Origin: Sporisorium sorghi
Lineage: Eukaryota; Basidiomycota; Ustilaginomycetes; Ustilaginales; Ustilaginaceae
Reading direction: 5' to 3'
Assembly: GCA_023212695.1 (NCBI GenBank)
Contig: JALCCG010000001.1
Location: forward strand, 558,001 to 622,000
DNA: 64,000 nt
The position numbers and the translations under genes were made by a program. The notes below the pieces were generated by a model that saw only the letters and a program-made list of their open reading frames with translations, was not told the origin of the DNA and searched no databases. Shown here piece after piece: positions 8,407 to 16,525 of this stretch. The stretch's first letter is position 1; the number at the start of each line of letters is the position of its first letter.

Positions 8407-9607
8407 AGATATTGTATTGACTTTTATATTTGAATATCTCATCCACTGCTTGATAATACCCGCCTGATTCTAGAAACGAGTTCCTCATGTGTGCAGCAGC
8501 TTGCTTGAAAGATAGCTTGTTTAACACTTGATCTGCAGCTTCACGAAGTTCATTTGCGGTCAAGCTTTGCATGGATAAGGTGATGCCTGCTCCGACATTA
8601 GCCACTTGCCTTGCGATTACAGGCTGATCCGCGCTCTGTGGAATTACAATTAACGGAACTCCGTTATAGAGACCTTCGTGGACACTGTTCATTCCACCAT
8701 GTGTGATAAACAATTTGGCGTACTGCAGTACATCAGTTTGCGGAACATAATGTTTTACGATGAAGTTTTCCGGGATTTGCCCTAAATCGGATAAACGGAT
8801 CTGATGTCCAATCGACATGACAATCGGGTAACGCGTGTTCCCAAATGCCTCTAAACAAAGCTTGTAAAATTCCAGCGCCTGGTTAAAGACCGTACCCAGT
8901 GAAATGTAAATGGGTTCTCCTCCCTCGATTGCAGTAAAGTCAAAGGGCTCATGATTCAATCGCGAAGAAATGGAGGGTCCTACAAATTGATACGTTGCGT
9001 CGAATGCCTCTCCTTCATATTGAAACTCTCGGGTTGTATATACGAGGGTAAGGGGAGCGGGATTACAAAACACTTCAAATGGCGAATGTATTTCTACGCC
9101 GTATTTTTTGCACACACTTGCCGTCAGGCTTTGATATTTATCTTCTATGGGTTTAACAACTTCAGCAGGAACCTGTTCGAAAAAATGCTTCAGCGTGTGA
9201 TCGAAGGATTCTTTGGTTTGTGCAAATGAGGTGCAGGAATTGATGGCTGGAAGCCTAAGAATTTGAGAGAGCAAACGCCCGCAACCAAACATGGAATCAT
9301 GAATGATGTAGTCATACTGTTCTCCCTTGATCTGTTCAAGAACGCTTGGTATGACGATATCCGCCGTAAGTAAGAGACCGTTGATCCTTTCAAGCAAATA
9401 ATCTCTTCCACCTGAGATAAAGGCTTTGATGAATTGTTGGTCGTCGAATGTTCGCGTCGAAGCCCCTGTCTTCTCAATACGCTCCCGAAAAGCTTCTGCA
9501 CAAAAGTACACAACTTCTTCCCCGCGCGACACAAGCTCCTGCACAACTCCAATCGTTGGATTGACATGCCCTTCTGATCCGCCATTGATAAACAAAACAC
9601 GTGCCAA
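8405..9607 (-). CDS. MGT-family UDP-glycosyltransferase
   Basis: A 400-residue GT1/GT-B enzyme resembling Bacillus YjiC/YojK and macrolide glycosyltransferases, which move glucose from UDP-glucose onto small acceptors. The N-terminal acceptor domain opens with VLFINGGSEGHVNPT. The C-terminal donor domain has FITHGGMNSVHEGLYNGVP and PQSADQP, which bind the nucleotide sugar. The TTG start at 9607 is set by GGAGTGG 6 nt upstream. It is a single gene, so drug inactivation or natural-product tailoring are both possible. Confidence 0.88.
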   Translation of the reverse strand: MARVLFINGGSEGHVNPTIGVVQELVSRGEEVVYFCAEAFRERIEKTGASTRTFDDQQFIKAFISGGRDYLLERINGLLLTADIVIPSVLEQIKGEQYDYIIHDSMFGCGRLLSQILRLPAINSCTSFAQTKESFDHTLKHFFEQVPAEVVKPIEDKYQSLTASVCKKYGVEIHSPFEVFCNPAPLTLVYTTREFQYEGEAFDATYQFVGPSISSRLNHEPFDFTAIEGGEPIYISLGTVFNQALEFYKLCLEAFGNTRYPIVMSIGHQIRLSDLGQIPENFIVKHYVPQTDVLQYAKLFITHGGMNSVHEGLYNGVPLIVIPQSADQPVIARQVANVGAGITLSMQSLTANELREAADQVLNKLSFKQAAAHMRNSFLESGGYYQAVDEIFKYKSQYNI

Positions 9608-9675
9608 TTTCTACCACTCCTTGTTCTCTACAGTGTGTAAGACAACTTAGATTACCATAGGGCTCTATTGTTCCA

Positions 9676-10683
9676 TTATAACTCCTTCACAGTAACAACA
9701 ACCTTTCCTTTGGCACTTCCGCCTTCAAGATACTGAAGCGCCTGAGCGGCATCTTTAAATTCAAATACCTTATCTATCACAGGATGAAGATGACCTGCTT
9801 CAATCCATTCCCTGATCAGCTGTAATTGCGCTCCGCTTGGTTTCATAAAGAGAAAATCATACCTCGTGTGACTTTTCTTCTCCAGGCTCGTGATCTTACG
9901 ACTAACCATGGACAACAGGAACGTCTTGATCCATCCTAGCTGTGCTTCTTTACCGAATCTTGCGTTTGGCCAACCGGAGATGGATACGATTCTTCCATTG
10001 GGTTTGAGGACTCGAAAAGATTTTTCCAGCACTTCACCCCCTAATGTATCATACACCGCGTCATATCCCCACAGCAGTTCTTCGAATTTCTCTTCTCTAT
10101 AATTAATGATCCGGTCGGCACCAAGTGATTTGACTAAATCGTAACCTTTCTCGCTAGCTGTAGTCGCAACATAGGCTTCCATCTGTTTAGCAAGCTGGAT
10201 AGCAAAAGTGCCTACGCCCCCTGATCCTGCGTGAATTAATATTTTCTGGCCTTTTTGAAGGTTCAATATATCGTAAAAGGCTTGGTAAGTCGTAAGCCCG
10301 ACCAGTGGTATGGAAGCCGCCTGTTCAAAACTCAGATTCCGTGGCTTCAGAGATATATCCTCTTCATGAACCGCAATATATTCGGCTAGTGTCCCGATTC
10401 TGTTTTTGCGGGGTCTGCCGTATACTTCATCTCCAGGTTTGTATGTTTTAACCTTCTCGCCCACCTTGACAACGACTCCGGAAAAATCATTTCCCAAGAT
10501 CAGTGGAAACTCATAGTTCAGGAGAAATTTTGCCTTTCCTTCTTTGATTTTAATGTCGATGGGATTTAAACTTGCGGCATAAATTTCCACCAGCACATCT
10601 TCTTCCCCGACATGAGGCACAGGCATTTCTGTCAGTAGCAAGGGAATATTTTTTCCGTATTTCTCGATTGTCATGGCTTTCAT
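9676..10683 (-). CDS. NADPH:quinone oxidoreductase-like MDR enzyme
   Basis: A 335-residue zinc-free medium-chain dehydrogenase/reductase. The N-terminal GroES-like half contains AASLNPIDIKIKEG and the NDFSGVV motif. The Rossmann half has the NADPH loop HAGSGGVGTFAIQLAK. The ATG at 10683 is chosen over the adjoining GTG because AGGAG lies 9 nt upstream. It is downstream of an ArsR gene with a 14-bp palindrome between them. A role in reducing quinones or reactive carbonyls is the family default; the substrate is not known. Confidence 0.88.
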   Translation of the reverse strand: MKAMTIEKYGKNIPLLLTEMPVPHVGEEDVLVEIYAASLNPIDIKIKEGKAKFLLNYEFPLILGNDFSGVVVKVGEKVKTYKPGDEVYGRPRKNRIGTLAEYIAVHEEDISLKPRNLSFEQAASIPLVGLTTYQAFYDILNLQKGQKILIHAGSGGVGTFAIQLAKQMEAYVATTASEKGYDLVKSLGADRIINYREEKFEELLWGYDAVYDTLGGEVLEKSFRVLKPNGRIVSISGWPNARFGKEAQLGWIKTFLLSMVSRKITSLEKKSHTRYDFLFMKPSGAQLQLIREWIEAGHLHPVIDKVFEFKDAAQALQYLEGGSAKGKVVVTVKEL

Positions 10684-10707
10684 CACACATCACTCCTATT
10701 ATGTTGT

Positions 10708-10721
10708 TATGTTTAAACATA
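10708..10721. promoter_or_regulatory. 14-bp palindrome upstream of the oxidoreductase
   Basis: TATGTTTAAACATA is a perfect palindrome 25 nt before the oxidoreductase start. Its GTTTAA core also occurs in the site before the ArsR gene (11114-11129), so both may be ArsR operators. Confidence 0.55.
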
Positions 10722-10762
10722 TGGACCAATCAGACGATAAAACAAGCTGCCCTTAATATCTC

Positions 10763-11089
10763 TTACTTGTCTGGAAGGCTCGTGCACTCTTCGATGGCCG
10801 CAATTAATGATTTGAGCTGATCCAGTGGTTTGCGAACAGTCAGTACATAGTAATTTTCCACGCTCTTTTTTTCAAAGCTTACATAACCCGACTGCTTCAA
10901 TACCTTCAGATGATGAGAGACGGCAGGTCTGGACAAATTGATGTGCTCTGCTATTGTATTGACATTAAGCCCCGCTTTATGCTGCGCAAGCAGTAAAATG
11001 ATGGCTTGGCGTTTTTCATCTGTCAGCACGTCCAGCAAAGGAATGCATTCTTTGAATTGTTGCATAATATGCTCCGTTTTCTGGCTCAT
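10763..11089 (-). CDS. ArsR-family regulator
   Basis: A 108-residue winged-helix repressor with recognition helix around INLSRPAVSHHLKVLKQSGYV (about residues 50-70). It lacks the CxC metal motif of ArsR/SmtB metal sensors, so it probably responds to a redox or organic signal. GGCGGGAG precedes the ATG. The oxidoreductase follows 79 nt downstream on the same strand and is its likely target. Confidence 0.9.
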   Translation of the reverse strand: MSQKTEHIMQQFKECIPLLDVLTDEKRQAIILLLAQHKAGLNVNTIAEHINLSRPAVSHHLKVLKQSGYVSFEKKSVENYYVLTVRKPLDQLKSLIAAIEECTSLPDK

Positions 11090-11113
11090 ATAGCTCCCGC
11101 CTTCCGTTTATTC

Positions 11114-11159
11114 GTTTAACTATATAAACCTATTATAATCCTCTTGTTGATAAAATCAA
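11114..11159 (-). promoter_or_regulatory. ArsR promoter with operator
   Basis: Minus-strand TTGATT (11159-11154), 16-nt spacer and consensus TATAAT (11137-11132). GTTTAACTATATAAAC (11129-11114) follows directly with symmetric GTTTA/TAAAC arms, an expected place for autorepression. Confidence 0.7.
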
Positions 11160-11253
11160 ACTGGATTATGCCGTCTGGATTGCGGTCACAGTTAATTATA
11201 TACAATGCGGTCCAGAATTCCTTGACGATGGAATGATAGTGTGGTTTAGCATA

Positions 11254-11287
11254 TATAAAAACTCGCATGACAACTGCTGGTCATACG
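11254..11287 (-). terminator. Terminator of the WYL regulator gene
   Basis: Stem CGTATGAC/GTCATGCG with one mismatch and an 8-nt loop, followed on the minus strand by AGTTTTTATATA, just past the stop codon. Confidence 0.75.
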
Positions 11288-11290
11288 ACT

Positions 11291-12202
11291 TCATACTTCA
11301 TAATGTTTAAGTGTATTCTGGAGCTCTTCTCTTAAAATTTCTCGCAGTACAGAAGGTTCAAGGACTTCGACCCCGCTGCCAAAACCCAGCAGTATAGACC
11401 AAAGCCAGCGTGCTTGCAAAGGCTTGTTAACAGGAATTCGCATGATCATGCTGCCGTCTTCATGAAATTGCTTCTCCACCTGATGAAACTGATCCATCGC
11501 TTCTGCTAAAGCATCAGCTCCCACTCGGATCACTACTTCCTCCACCTGATCTTGCCCTGCCCCATTAGACAAACCAATCTCGTCCGTATCGTGACGCGGC
11601 TGAAAGGTTTCCTCTGTTAAGAACAAATTCATCATCCGGGATAGCCGGAATTCTCGATAATCTCGTCGTTTCATGCAATAACCATAGATATACCAATTGC
11701 TATATTTAAAATGAAGTCTCACAGGCTCCATCTCACGGGTTGTAAGTTCATTCTTTCCATTAATGTAATCAAAACGGATGATATTACGCTTCGTAATGGC
11801 CGTGCGCAAAACAGGAAGTGCTCCAAAATCCGTACGATGGGTCTCAAAATCCACCGCTAAACTGGAAGACCGATACTCCGTTTCAATCGTTTGCAATCGT
11901 TCAATGGTTCCTTGCGCACGGCCGTCTTCAAATACGGAGGAGAGGCTGCTGAGCACCGTGATCAAAGTAGAGACATCATACGAACCGAGCAAGCTTTTAT
12001 CCATTTTAAATCCGTCGATGATGCCGAATCCACCTTTGTTTCCCTGATACGATATGACCGGAAAGCCGGCTGCACAGATCACATCGATATCTCTATAGAT
12101 GGTTCTTGGGGAAACCTGAAACTCTTCGGCCAAGGTGGAGGCGGATAAAACTTCGTGGTTTAACAGCTTGTAGATCATCGAGATCAATCTTTCCAATTTC
12201 AT
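11291..12202 (-). CDS. WYL-domain helix-turn-helix regulator
   Basis: A 303-residue regulator of the YafY/DeoR-like type. The N-terminal HTH contains LSASTLAEEFQVSPRTIYRDIDVI (about residues 15-45). A WYL domain follows around RNIIRFDYING, with SNWYIYGYCMKRRDYREFRLSRM, and a WCX-type C-terminal segment. The ATG at 12202 is chosen because GGTGGGG lies 6 nt upstream; a longer frame to 12223 lacks a ribosome site. WYL proteins usually sense nucleotides or small ligands. It starts 39 nt after the second BlaI gene and may be cotranscribed with it. Confidence 0.88.
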   Translation of the reverse strand: MKLERLISMIYKLLNHEVLSASTLAEEFQVSPRTIYRDIDVICAAGFPVISYQGNKGGFGIIDGFKMDKSLLGSYDVSTLITVLSSLSSVFEDGRAQGTIERLQTIETEYRSSSLAVDFETHRTDFGALPVLRTAITKRNIIRFDYINGKNELTTREMEPVRLHFKYSNWYIYGYCMKRRDYREFRLSRMMNLFLTEETFQPRHDTDEIGLSNGAGQDQVEEVVIRVGADALAEAMDQFHQVEKQFHEDGSMIMRIPVNKPLQARWLWSILLGFGSGVEVLEPSVLREILREELQNTLKHYEV

Positions 12203-12241
12203 GATATCCCCACCCGTTATCACACAATTTTTAATTCCTGC

Positions 12242-12655
12242 TTATGTGTTATCCTTTTTTTCGGGCTCCTCGTCGTCCCCGTTCTCGTCAAATAAAACTT
12301 TCAGATCCGCGATCTCCTGTGCGCTCAGCTTTTTATCCTGCAAAAAGTTGGCCAGCATCGGCTTTAATGATCCACCATACAGTTTTTTCATAAAAGATTT
12401 GGTTTCGGACCGCAGGTACTCCTCTTCAGTGATAATCGGGTAAAATAACTGGGTACGTTTTGAGCCCTTTTCCAGCTTCGCACCCGCTGCTTCCTTCTGC
12501 ACCAGACGGCTGAGAAGCGTCCGGGTCGTATTCGGGCACCACCCCATTCGATCCGTCATTTGTTTTACGACTTCACTGGATGGGCAATCCGGATTTGCCC
12601 ACAAGACGCGCATAATTTCCAGCTCTGCATCCGTAATGGGTGGTATTGGGTTCAT
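12242..12655 (-). CDS. BlaI/MecI-family repressor, second copy
   Basis: A 137-residue winged-helix repressor (PPITDAELEIMRVLW...NTTRTLLSRLVQKEA) with a C-terminal dimer domain containing the region cleaved by BlaR1 proteases in known systems. Start at 12655 by GGAGG 7-8 nt upstream. By hand count about 80% identical to the copy at 14757-15167. Unlike that copy it is followed not by an M56 sensor but by a WYL regulator. It has its own operator at 12691-12706. It could bind the same sites as its paralogue and form mixed dimers. Confidence 0.92.
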   Translation of the reverse strand: MNPIPPITDAELEIMRVLWANPDCPSSEVVKQMTDRMGWCPNTTRTLLSRLVQKEAAGAKLEKGSKRTQLFYPIITEEEYLRSETKSFMKKLYGGSLKPMLANFLQDKKLSAQEIADLKVLFDENGDDEEPEKKDNT

Positions 12656-12690
12656 ATATGAAACCTCCAAAGTCAATTCAATTCAATTCA

Positions 12691-12706
12691 AACTACGCAT
12701 GTAGTT
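12691..12706. promoter_or_regulatory. BlaI-type operator before the second BlaI copy
   Basis: AACTACGCATGTAGTT has perfect 6-bp arms around GCAT. A degenerate partner, GCTATAATTCTAGTT (12715-12729), lies at the position of the second operator upstream of the other BlaI gene. Confidence 0.75.
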
Positions 12707-12776
12707 ACATCCATGCTATAATTCTAGTTTGCTAATGTCAACATGTTTTGTTCAGGACAATTTGGCAGTCTAAAGA

Positions 12777-12810
12777 ACCCATGCCATCCTGTTTCCAGAA
12801 TGGCATGGGT
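12777..12810 (-). terminator. Terminator after the M56 gene
   Basis: Perfect 11-bp arms ACCCATGCCAT/ATGGCATGGGT with a 12-nt loop, followed on the minus strand by a short T-rich stretch (TCTTT). It separates the sensor from the second BlaI gene. Confidence 0.7.
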
Positions 12811-12843
12811 CTAATATAGAATTACATAGATGGACCAAAATCG

Positions 12844-14757
12844 TTATTCTTTTACCGCTGCCTTCAGGATTTCAATTTTTTGTTTCTTGGGCATATCCGT
12901 TGTGGTTGAAATACTGTATTCGAATTTGTCGGTATGCCAAAAAACGTATTTTGGATAGATATGAGCGGGGAAGTCATCTTCAAAGAATCCTTTTTTCGTA
13001 CTTCCCTCAGAGTCTAATGTAGATTTGGAAATTGCCAATACGTCTTTCCCGTTACTATACTCAAGACGGATGGTTGCCGCCTCTTTCCAATCTATCTTTT
13101 TTGCATAGATAGGTTTACCGCTCTTCTTACCTTCGGCTCTGACTTCATTGATGAATCTTCCTTCGATCGGACCTTCAATTCTCGCTTTGGAAAATGTATA
13201 CCCCGCTGGCAGATTTGAAGGGTGCTTCAAGATGGAGCCTTCCAGCGCAGCAGCTTTGTTCAAGTAGTCCTCGTATGCTGTGTATTGTTGGATCCCTCCC
13301 CAATAACTTAAATCCAATCCGCTGTTCAAGTCTTTGTATTTATGAAACAAGACGTACATATCATCGGACTCCAGCGTTAGCTCCTTAATTCGATTGATCT
13401 CATTTTCGATAAACTTTATGTCCTCTGCAGGTATAAGCTTCGCTGCTTCCGTTGCTTTTTTCAAGGCTTTTTCTTGTTCTTTAGTATAGCTCTCAAGATT
13501 CACCGAAGAAGCCGTAATTTGCTCGGGAAGATTATAATTCCATGGTTTATTCAGGGCGGCTTTTGAATCCTGTTCCGATTGAACGGAAGCCGTTTGCGCT
13601 GTGCTTTTTGCATCGCTTTCTTTTGCATCAACCAATGTTACGCTGCCAAGGGCGAGAATCATTGTCATCCCGAGGATGGACATATGATAAGATTTTTTCT
13701 GAAATTGTTTGATCATGGTAAGTCTCCTTTTTAATTGTTTATGCGTCGCAGACAGGGCAGCAAGTCCAGGCTGATGAGGGCTGCCTGAAAAATGCTCCAG
13801 CACATGAATGATCGTTTGCCCGTATGCATTGTTTTTTTGCGGGCTCAGCCGGTCCAGGGCACATGCGTCGCAGGCTATTTCCTGATCCTGCCTTGCTCTA
13901 TGTACGGCGAGCCATACTAATGGATTAAACCAATGAAGGATCAGAACGATGTGCATGATCCAGTTCATGGCCACATCCCAGCGTCGTATATGGGCGAACT
14001 CATGCGCCAGAATATATTGAATCTGCTCCTTTTTCAACGTAACAAGCAAACGAGGTGAAATAACAACCACAGGTTTATAAAAACCGACCACCGCAGGCCC
14101 GGGAATGTGTTCCGATGCCACAAACCGCACCTTACGCTTCACACCCAATAGCAGCTTCGTTTCATCGAACAATGATGATAAACGAGGAGTTTCAATAGGG
14201 CGTCCTGTGCGGAGAGCTTGTTTTAGTCGAAGCTGATCGCATACTGTTTTTACGGTTAGGATCAGAACACCGGATAACCAAGCCAACATTAGCATATTGG
14301 TGAAGCTCAATTGCTTGAACCCACTCCACCACATTGGCCTATCCTGCGAGTGTACCGATAGTTGAGACGGATCGGTTGCTCCCGCAGCTTCTCTTATGAG
14401 GCCATTTCTCTCTGCAACGAAAGTTGGCTCCGCTTGAACTGCTATTTCGCTCTCGGTACCTGATTCTTTCCACCATTTATGCCAGAATGACAAGCCTTGG
14501 GTTTGCTGATGAATACCGGGCGCTATAGCCTCCAGAGAAAAAACATTGTATAAGCTTAATGAAGATTCCGGTGCCGAAGGAAGCAGCAAGCGGATCACCA
14601 CAGGAATCCAAAGCAAGTATTTCCATCTGGATTCAAGCTTGTTTTTCATTAGAAACTGCAGGGCCAGGATAAGAACAATTAAGATGCCAGCCATGAATGA
14701 TCCACGCAGGACCCAGCCAAAAACAGACAAAAGACTTGCATGCAAGGAAGGACTCAT
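12844..14757 (-). CDS. M56 (BlaR1-like) sensor protease with a non-PBP outer domain
   Basis: About 637 residues. N-terminal helices near 17-37, 46-60 and 155-175 enclose a zinc protease with HEFAH (about 252-256) and a downstream Glu in DQEIACDAC. A last helix at about 360-378 leads to an outer domain of some 195 residues (from about 443). In BlaR1 and MecR1 this outer part is a penicillin-binding domain. Here it is unrelated, lacks SxxK, and is nearly the same as the secreted protein at 15343-16077. The gene overlaps the BlaI stop (TGATG), so the pair is translationally coupled. In known systems ligand binding outside activates the protease, which removes BlaI. The ligand here is unknown. 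A GTG at 14760 is an alternative start. Confidence 0.9.
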   Translation of the reverse strand: MSPSLHASLLSVFGWVLRGSFMAGILIVLILALQFLMKNKLESRWKYLLWIPVVIRLLLPSAPESSLSLYNVFSLEAIAPGIHQQTQGLSFWHKWWKESGTESEIAVQAEPTFVAERNGLIREAAGATDPSQLSVHSQDRPMWWSGFKQLSFTNMLMLAWLSGVLILTVKTVCDQLRLKQALRTGRPIETPRLSSLFDETKLLLGVKRKVRFVASEHIPGPAVVGFYKPVVVISPRLLVTLKKEQIQYILAHEFAHIRRWDVAMNWIMHIVLILHWFNPLVWLAVHRARQDQEIACDACALDRLSPQKNNAYGQTIIHVLEHFSGSPHQPGLAALSATHKQLKRRLTMIKQFQKKSYHMSILGMTMILALGSVTLVDAKESDAKSTAQTASVQSEQDSKAALNKPWNYNLPEQITASSVNLESYTKEQEKALKKATEAAKLIPAEDIKFIENEINRIKELTLESDDMYVLFHKYKDLNSGLDLSYWGGIQQYTAYEDYLNKAAALEGSILKHPSNLPAGYTFSKARIEGPIEGRFINEVRAEGKKSGKPIYAKKIDWKEAATIRLEYSNGKDVLAISKSTLDSEGSTKKGFFEDDFPAHIYPKYVFWHTDKFEYSISTTTDMPKKQKIEILKAAVKE

Positions 14758-15167
14758 CACGTATCTCTCTTTTCTGCTTCACCGCAGCTGCCGTTTTCAT
14801 CAAATAAAGCCTTCAGATCCTCGATTTCCTGCGCATTCAGCTTTTTATCTTTCAAGAAATTAGCCAGCATTGGATGTAAAGCTCCGCCATACAGCTTTTT
14901 CATAAAGGATTTGGTTTCAGATCGCAGATATTCCTGTTCGCTAATGAGAGGATAAAACAGCTGGGTGCGCTTCGAATTCGTTCCCGGCTTCGCCCCAGCC
15001 GCTTCCTTCTGCACCAATCGGCTGAGGAGCGTCCTGGTTGTATTGGGGCTCCATTCCATTCGTTCGGTCATCTGCTTTACGACTTGACTGGAAGGAGAAT
15101 CCGGATTTGTCCATAAGACGCGCATAATTTCCAGTTCTGCTTCGGTAATCGGTGGTATGTGATTCAT
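14757..15167 (-). CDS. BlaI/MecI-family repressor, first copy
   Basis: A 136-residue winged-helix repressor. The start at 15167 is set by GGAGG 8 nt upstream; the frame stays open further upstream, but that part covers the operators and is not conserved. It has the BlaI core PPITEAELEIMRVLW and NTTRTLLSRLVQKEAAGAK. Two perfect operators lie at 15198-15235. The M56 sensor overlaps its stop. It is the natural partner of that sensor and probably represses its own operon, the secreted-domain gene and the second BlaI gene. Confidence 0.93.
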   Translation of the reverse strand: MNHIPPITEAELEIMRVLWTNPDSPSSQVVKQMTERMEWSPNTTRTLLSRLVQKEAAGAKPGTNSKRTQLFYPLISEQEYLRSETKSFMKKLYGGALHPMLANFLKDKKLNAQEIEDLKALFDENGSCGEAEKRDT

Positions 15168-15197
15168 GCATGAAACCTCCAAAATCAATTTACTCAG

Positions 15198-15235
15198 ACT
15201 ACATATGTAGTTGAAATAAATACTACATCTGTAGT
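15198..15235. promoter_or_regulatory. Two BlaI operators
   Basis: ACTACATATGTAGT (15198-15211) and ACTACATCTGTAGT (15222-15235), both fitting ACTACANNTGTAGT, with centres 24 bp apart, upstream of the first BlaI gene. Confidence 0.85.
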
Positions 15236-15342
15236 TTTGTAATGTCAACACGTTTTGGCAGAGAATAACGTTATCTCTCTGTTACATGCACTAACAATTC
15301 GTATAGTCCGTACATCAGACTCATAGACTGGATCACAAAAAG

Positions 15343-16077
15343 TTATTCTTTGACCGCAGCTTTCAGAATCTCGATCTTTTGTTTCTTAGGCATATCCGTT
15401 GAGGTGGAAATACTATATTCAAATTTGTCGGTGTGCCAAAAAACATATTTGGGATAGATATGAGCCGGGAAGTCATCTTCGAAGAATCCTTTCTTTGCAC
15501 TTCCTTCTGAGTCTAACGCATGTTTGGAAATGGCCAGTGTGTCTTTCCCTTTTATATACTCAAGGCGGATAGTTACAGCCTCTTTCCAATCTATCTTTTT
15601 CATATAGATGGGTTTACCGCTTTTTTTACCCTCGGCTCTCACTTCATCATTGAACTTTCCTTTCGTCGGCCCTTCAATTTTTGCCTTGGAAAATTTATAT
15701 CCTTTTGGCAGGTTTGAAGGATGCACCAAGATGGAGCCTTCCAGGTCAGATGCCTTTTTCAAATAGTTTTCGTACGTGGTGTACTGATGATTCCCTCCCC
15801 AATAACTAAGATCGAATCCGCTATTCAGTTCCTTGTATTTATGATATAAGACATACATATCATCTGAATTCTTGGTTAACTCCTTAACGCGGTTGATCTC
15901 ATTTTCGATAAACTTTTTGTCCTCCGCAGGTATGGACTTTGCGGGTTTGGCAGACTTTTTAACAACGTTTTTGGGGGCCGTTTTAGTGGATGCCGCCTCT
16001 GCCCCAAGGTTTACGGAAGAACCTAGCAATAGAATACTGCCTAGTGTTGCGATTGCTACTTTTGTTGCTGCTTTCAT
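15343..16077 (-). CDS. Secreted free copy of the M56 sensor's outer domain
   Basis: A 244-residue protein with an N-terminal signal peptide (MKAATKVAIATLGSILLL, likely cleavage after GAEA), a Lys/Pro-rich linker, and a domain from about residue 48 to the end. By hand count that domain is about 84% identical to the outer domain of the sensor at 12844-14757; the last 50 residues are almost the same. It has no membrane helix after the signal peptide and no protease part, so it should be secreted or wall-associated. Two BlaI operators precede it, so it would be induced with the sensor. It could compete for the signal or act as a binding partner. The domain itself is not one I can name with confidence. 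Confidence 0.85.
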   Translation of the reverse strand: MKAATKVAIATLGSILLLGSSVNLGAEAASTKTAPKNVVKKSAKPAKSIPAEDKKFIENEINRVKELTKNSDDMYVLYHKYKELNSGFDLSYWGGNHQYTTYENYLKKASDLEGSILVHPSNLPKGYKFSKAKIEGPTKGKFNDEVRAEGKKSGKPIYMKKIDWKEAVTIRLEYIKGKDTLAISKHALDSEGSAKKGFFEDDFPAHIYPKYVFWHTDKFEYSISTSTDMPKKQKIEILKAAVKE

Positions 16078-16112
16078 TTTGTAATGCTCCTTTGCTATAA
16101 TTTTAAAATAAG

Positions 16113-16151
16113 ACTACAGCTGTAGTTACAAATCAATACTACAATTGTAGT
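16113..16151. promoter_or_regulatory. Two BlaI operators before the secreted-domain gene
   Basis: ACTACAGCTGTAGT (16113-16126) and ACTACAATTGTAGT (16138-16151), centres 25 bp apart, with the same consensus and spacing as the pair at 15198-15235. The upstream TTGATT/TTGTAA and downstream AT-rich stretch could be the promoter. Confidence 0.82.
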
Positions 16152-16257
16152 TTAATAAAGTCAACCTATTTTTTCAGACCCTTTTGGGTTTCATGTCAAA
16201 CTTACCTTCTATTGTTCCGCCTAATATCGTTGATAGTCCTGCGCACTCCATCAAAAA

Positions 16258-16296
16258 CAGCGGCAGCCGAGACGAGAACGTCCTGGACTGCCGCTG
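16258..16296 (-). terminator. GC-rich hairpin, terminator-like
   Basis: Perfect arms CAGCGGCAG/CTGCCGCTG with a 21-nt loop and, on the minus strand, TTTTT directly after. No clear gene lies between it and the synthase terminator at 16466-16500, so it may be a second terminator. The remaining 16297-16465 shows nothing I can support. Confidence 0.5.
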
Positions 16297-16465
16297 TTCG
16301 TTAAGCTATAGTTCTCGGTTAGCCGTAGTAACATTTTTGGTACACTACCAGCACCAGCCTTCGGCATTTGCTCGCAGAATTAAAAACTAACATGACTACA
16401 ATGACAAGAAGTCGTTGAGCAGTTGCTTCGGCTGTGGCATACATCGGCTCTTTATCAGAACAAAC

Positions 16466-16500
16466 AGAAAAGAAGCCGTTACCCATAGCTTCCGGCTTCT
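16466..16500 (-). terminator. Terminator of the squalene/phytoene synthase gene
   Basis: Arms AGAAGCCG/CGGCTTCT with a 14-nt loop and a T-rich tail on the minus strand, 26 nt past the stop codon. Confidence 0.8.
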
Positions 16501-16525
16501 TGTTCTCTAGATGCGACAAGGGATG

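Noticed and set aside
12844..14757. Beta-lactam resistance reading of the BlaI/M56 locus
   Set aside because: The sensor has no penicillin-binding domain and there is no beta-lactamase or PBP2a gene nearby.
16319..16444. Short hydrophobic frame between two hairpins
   Set aside because: Weak ribosome site and no promoter downstream of the synthase terminator.
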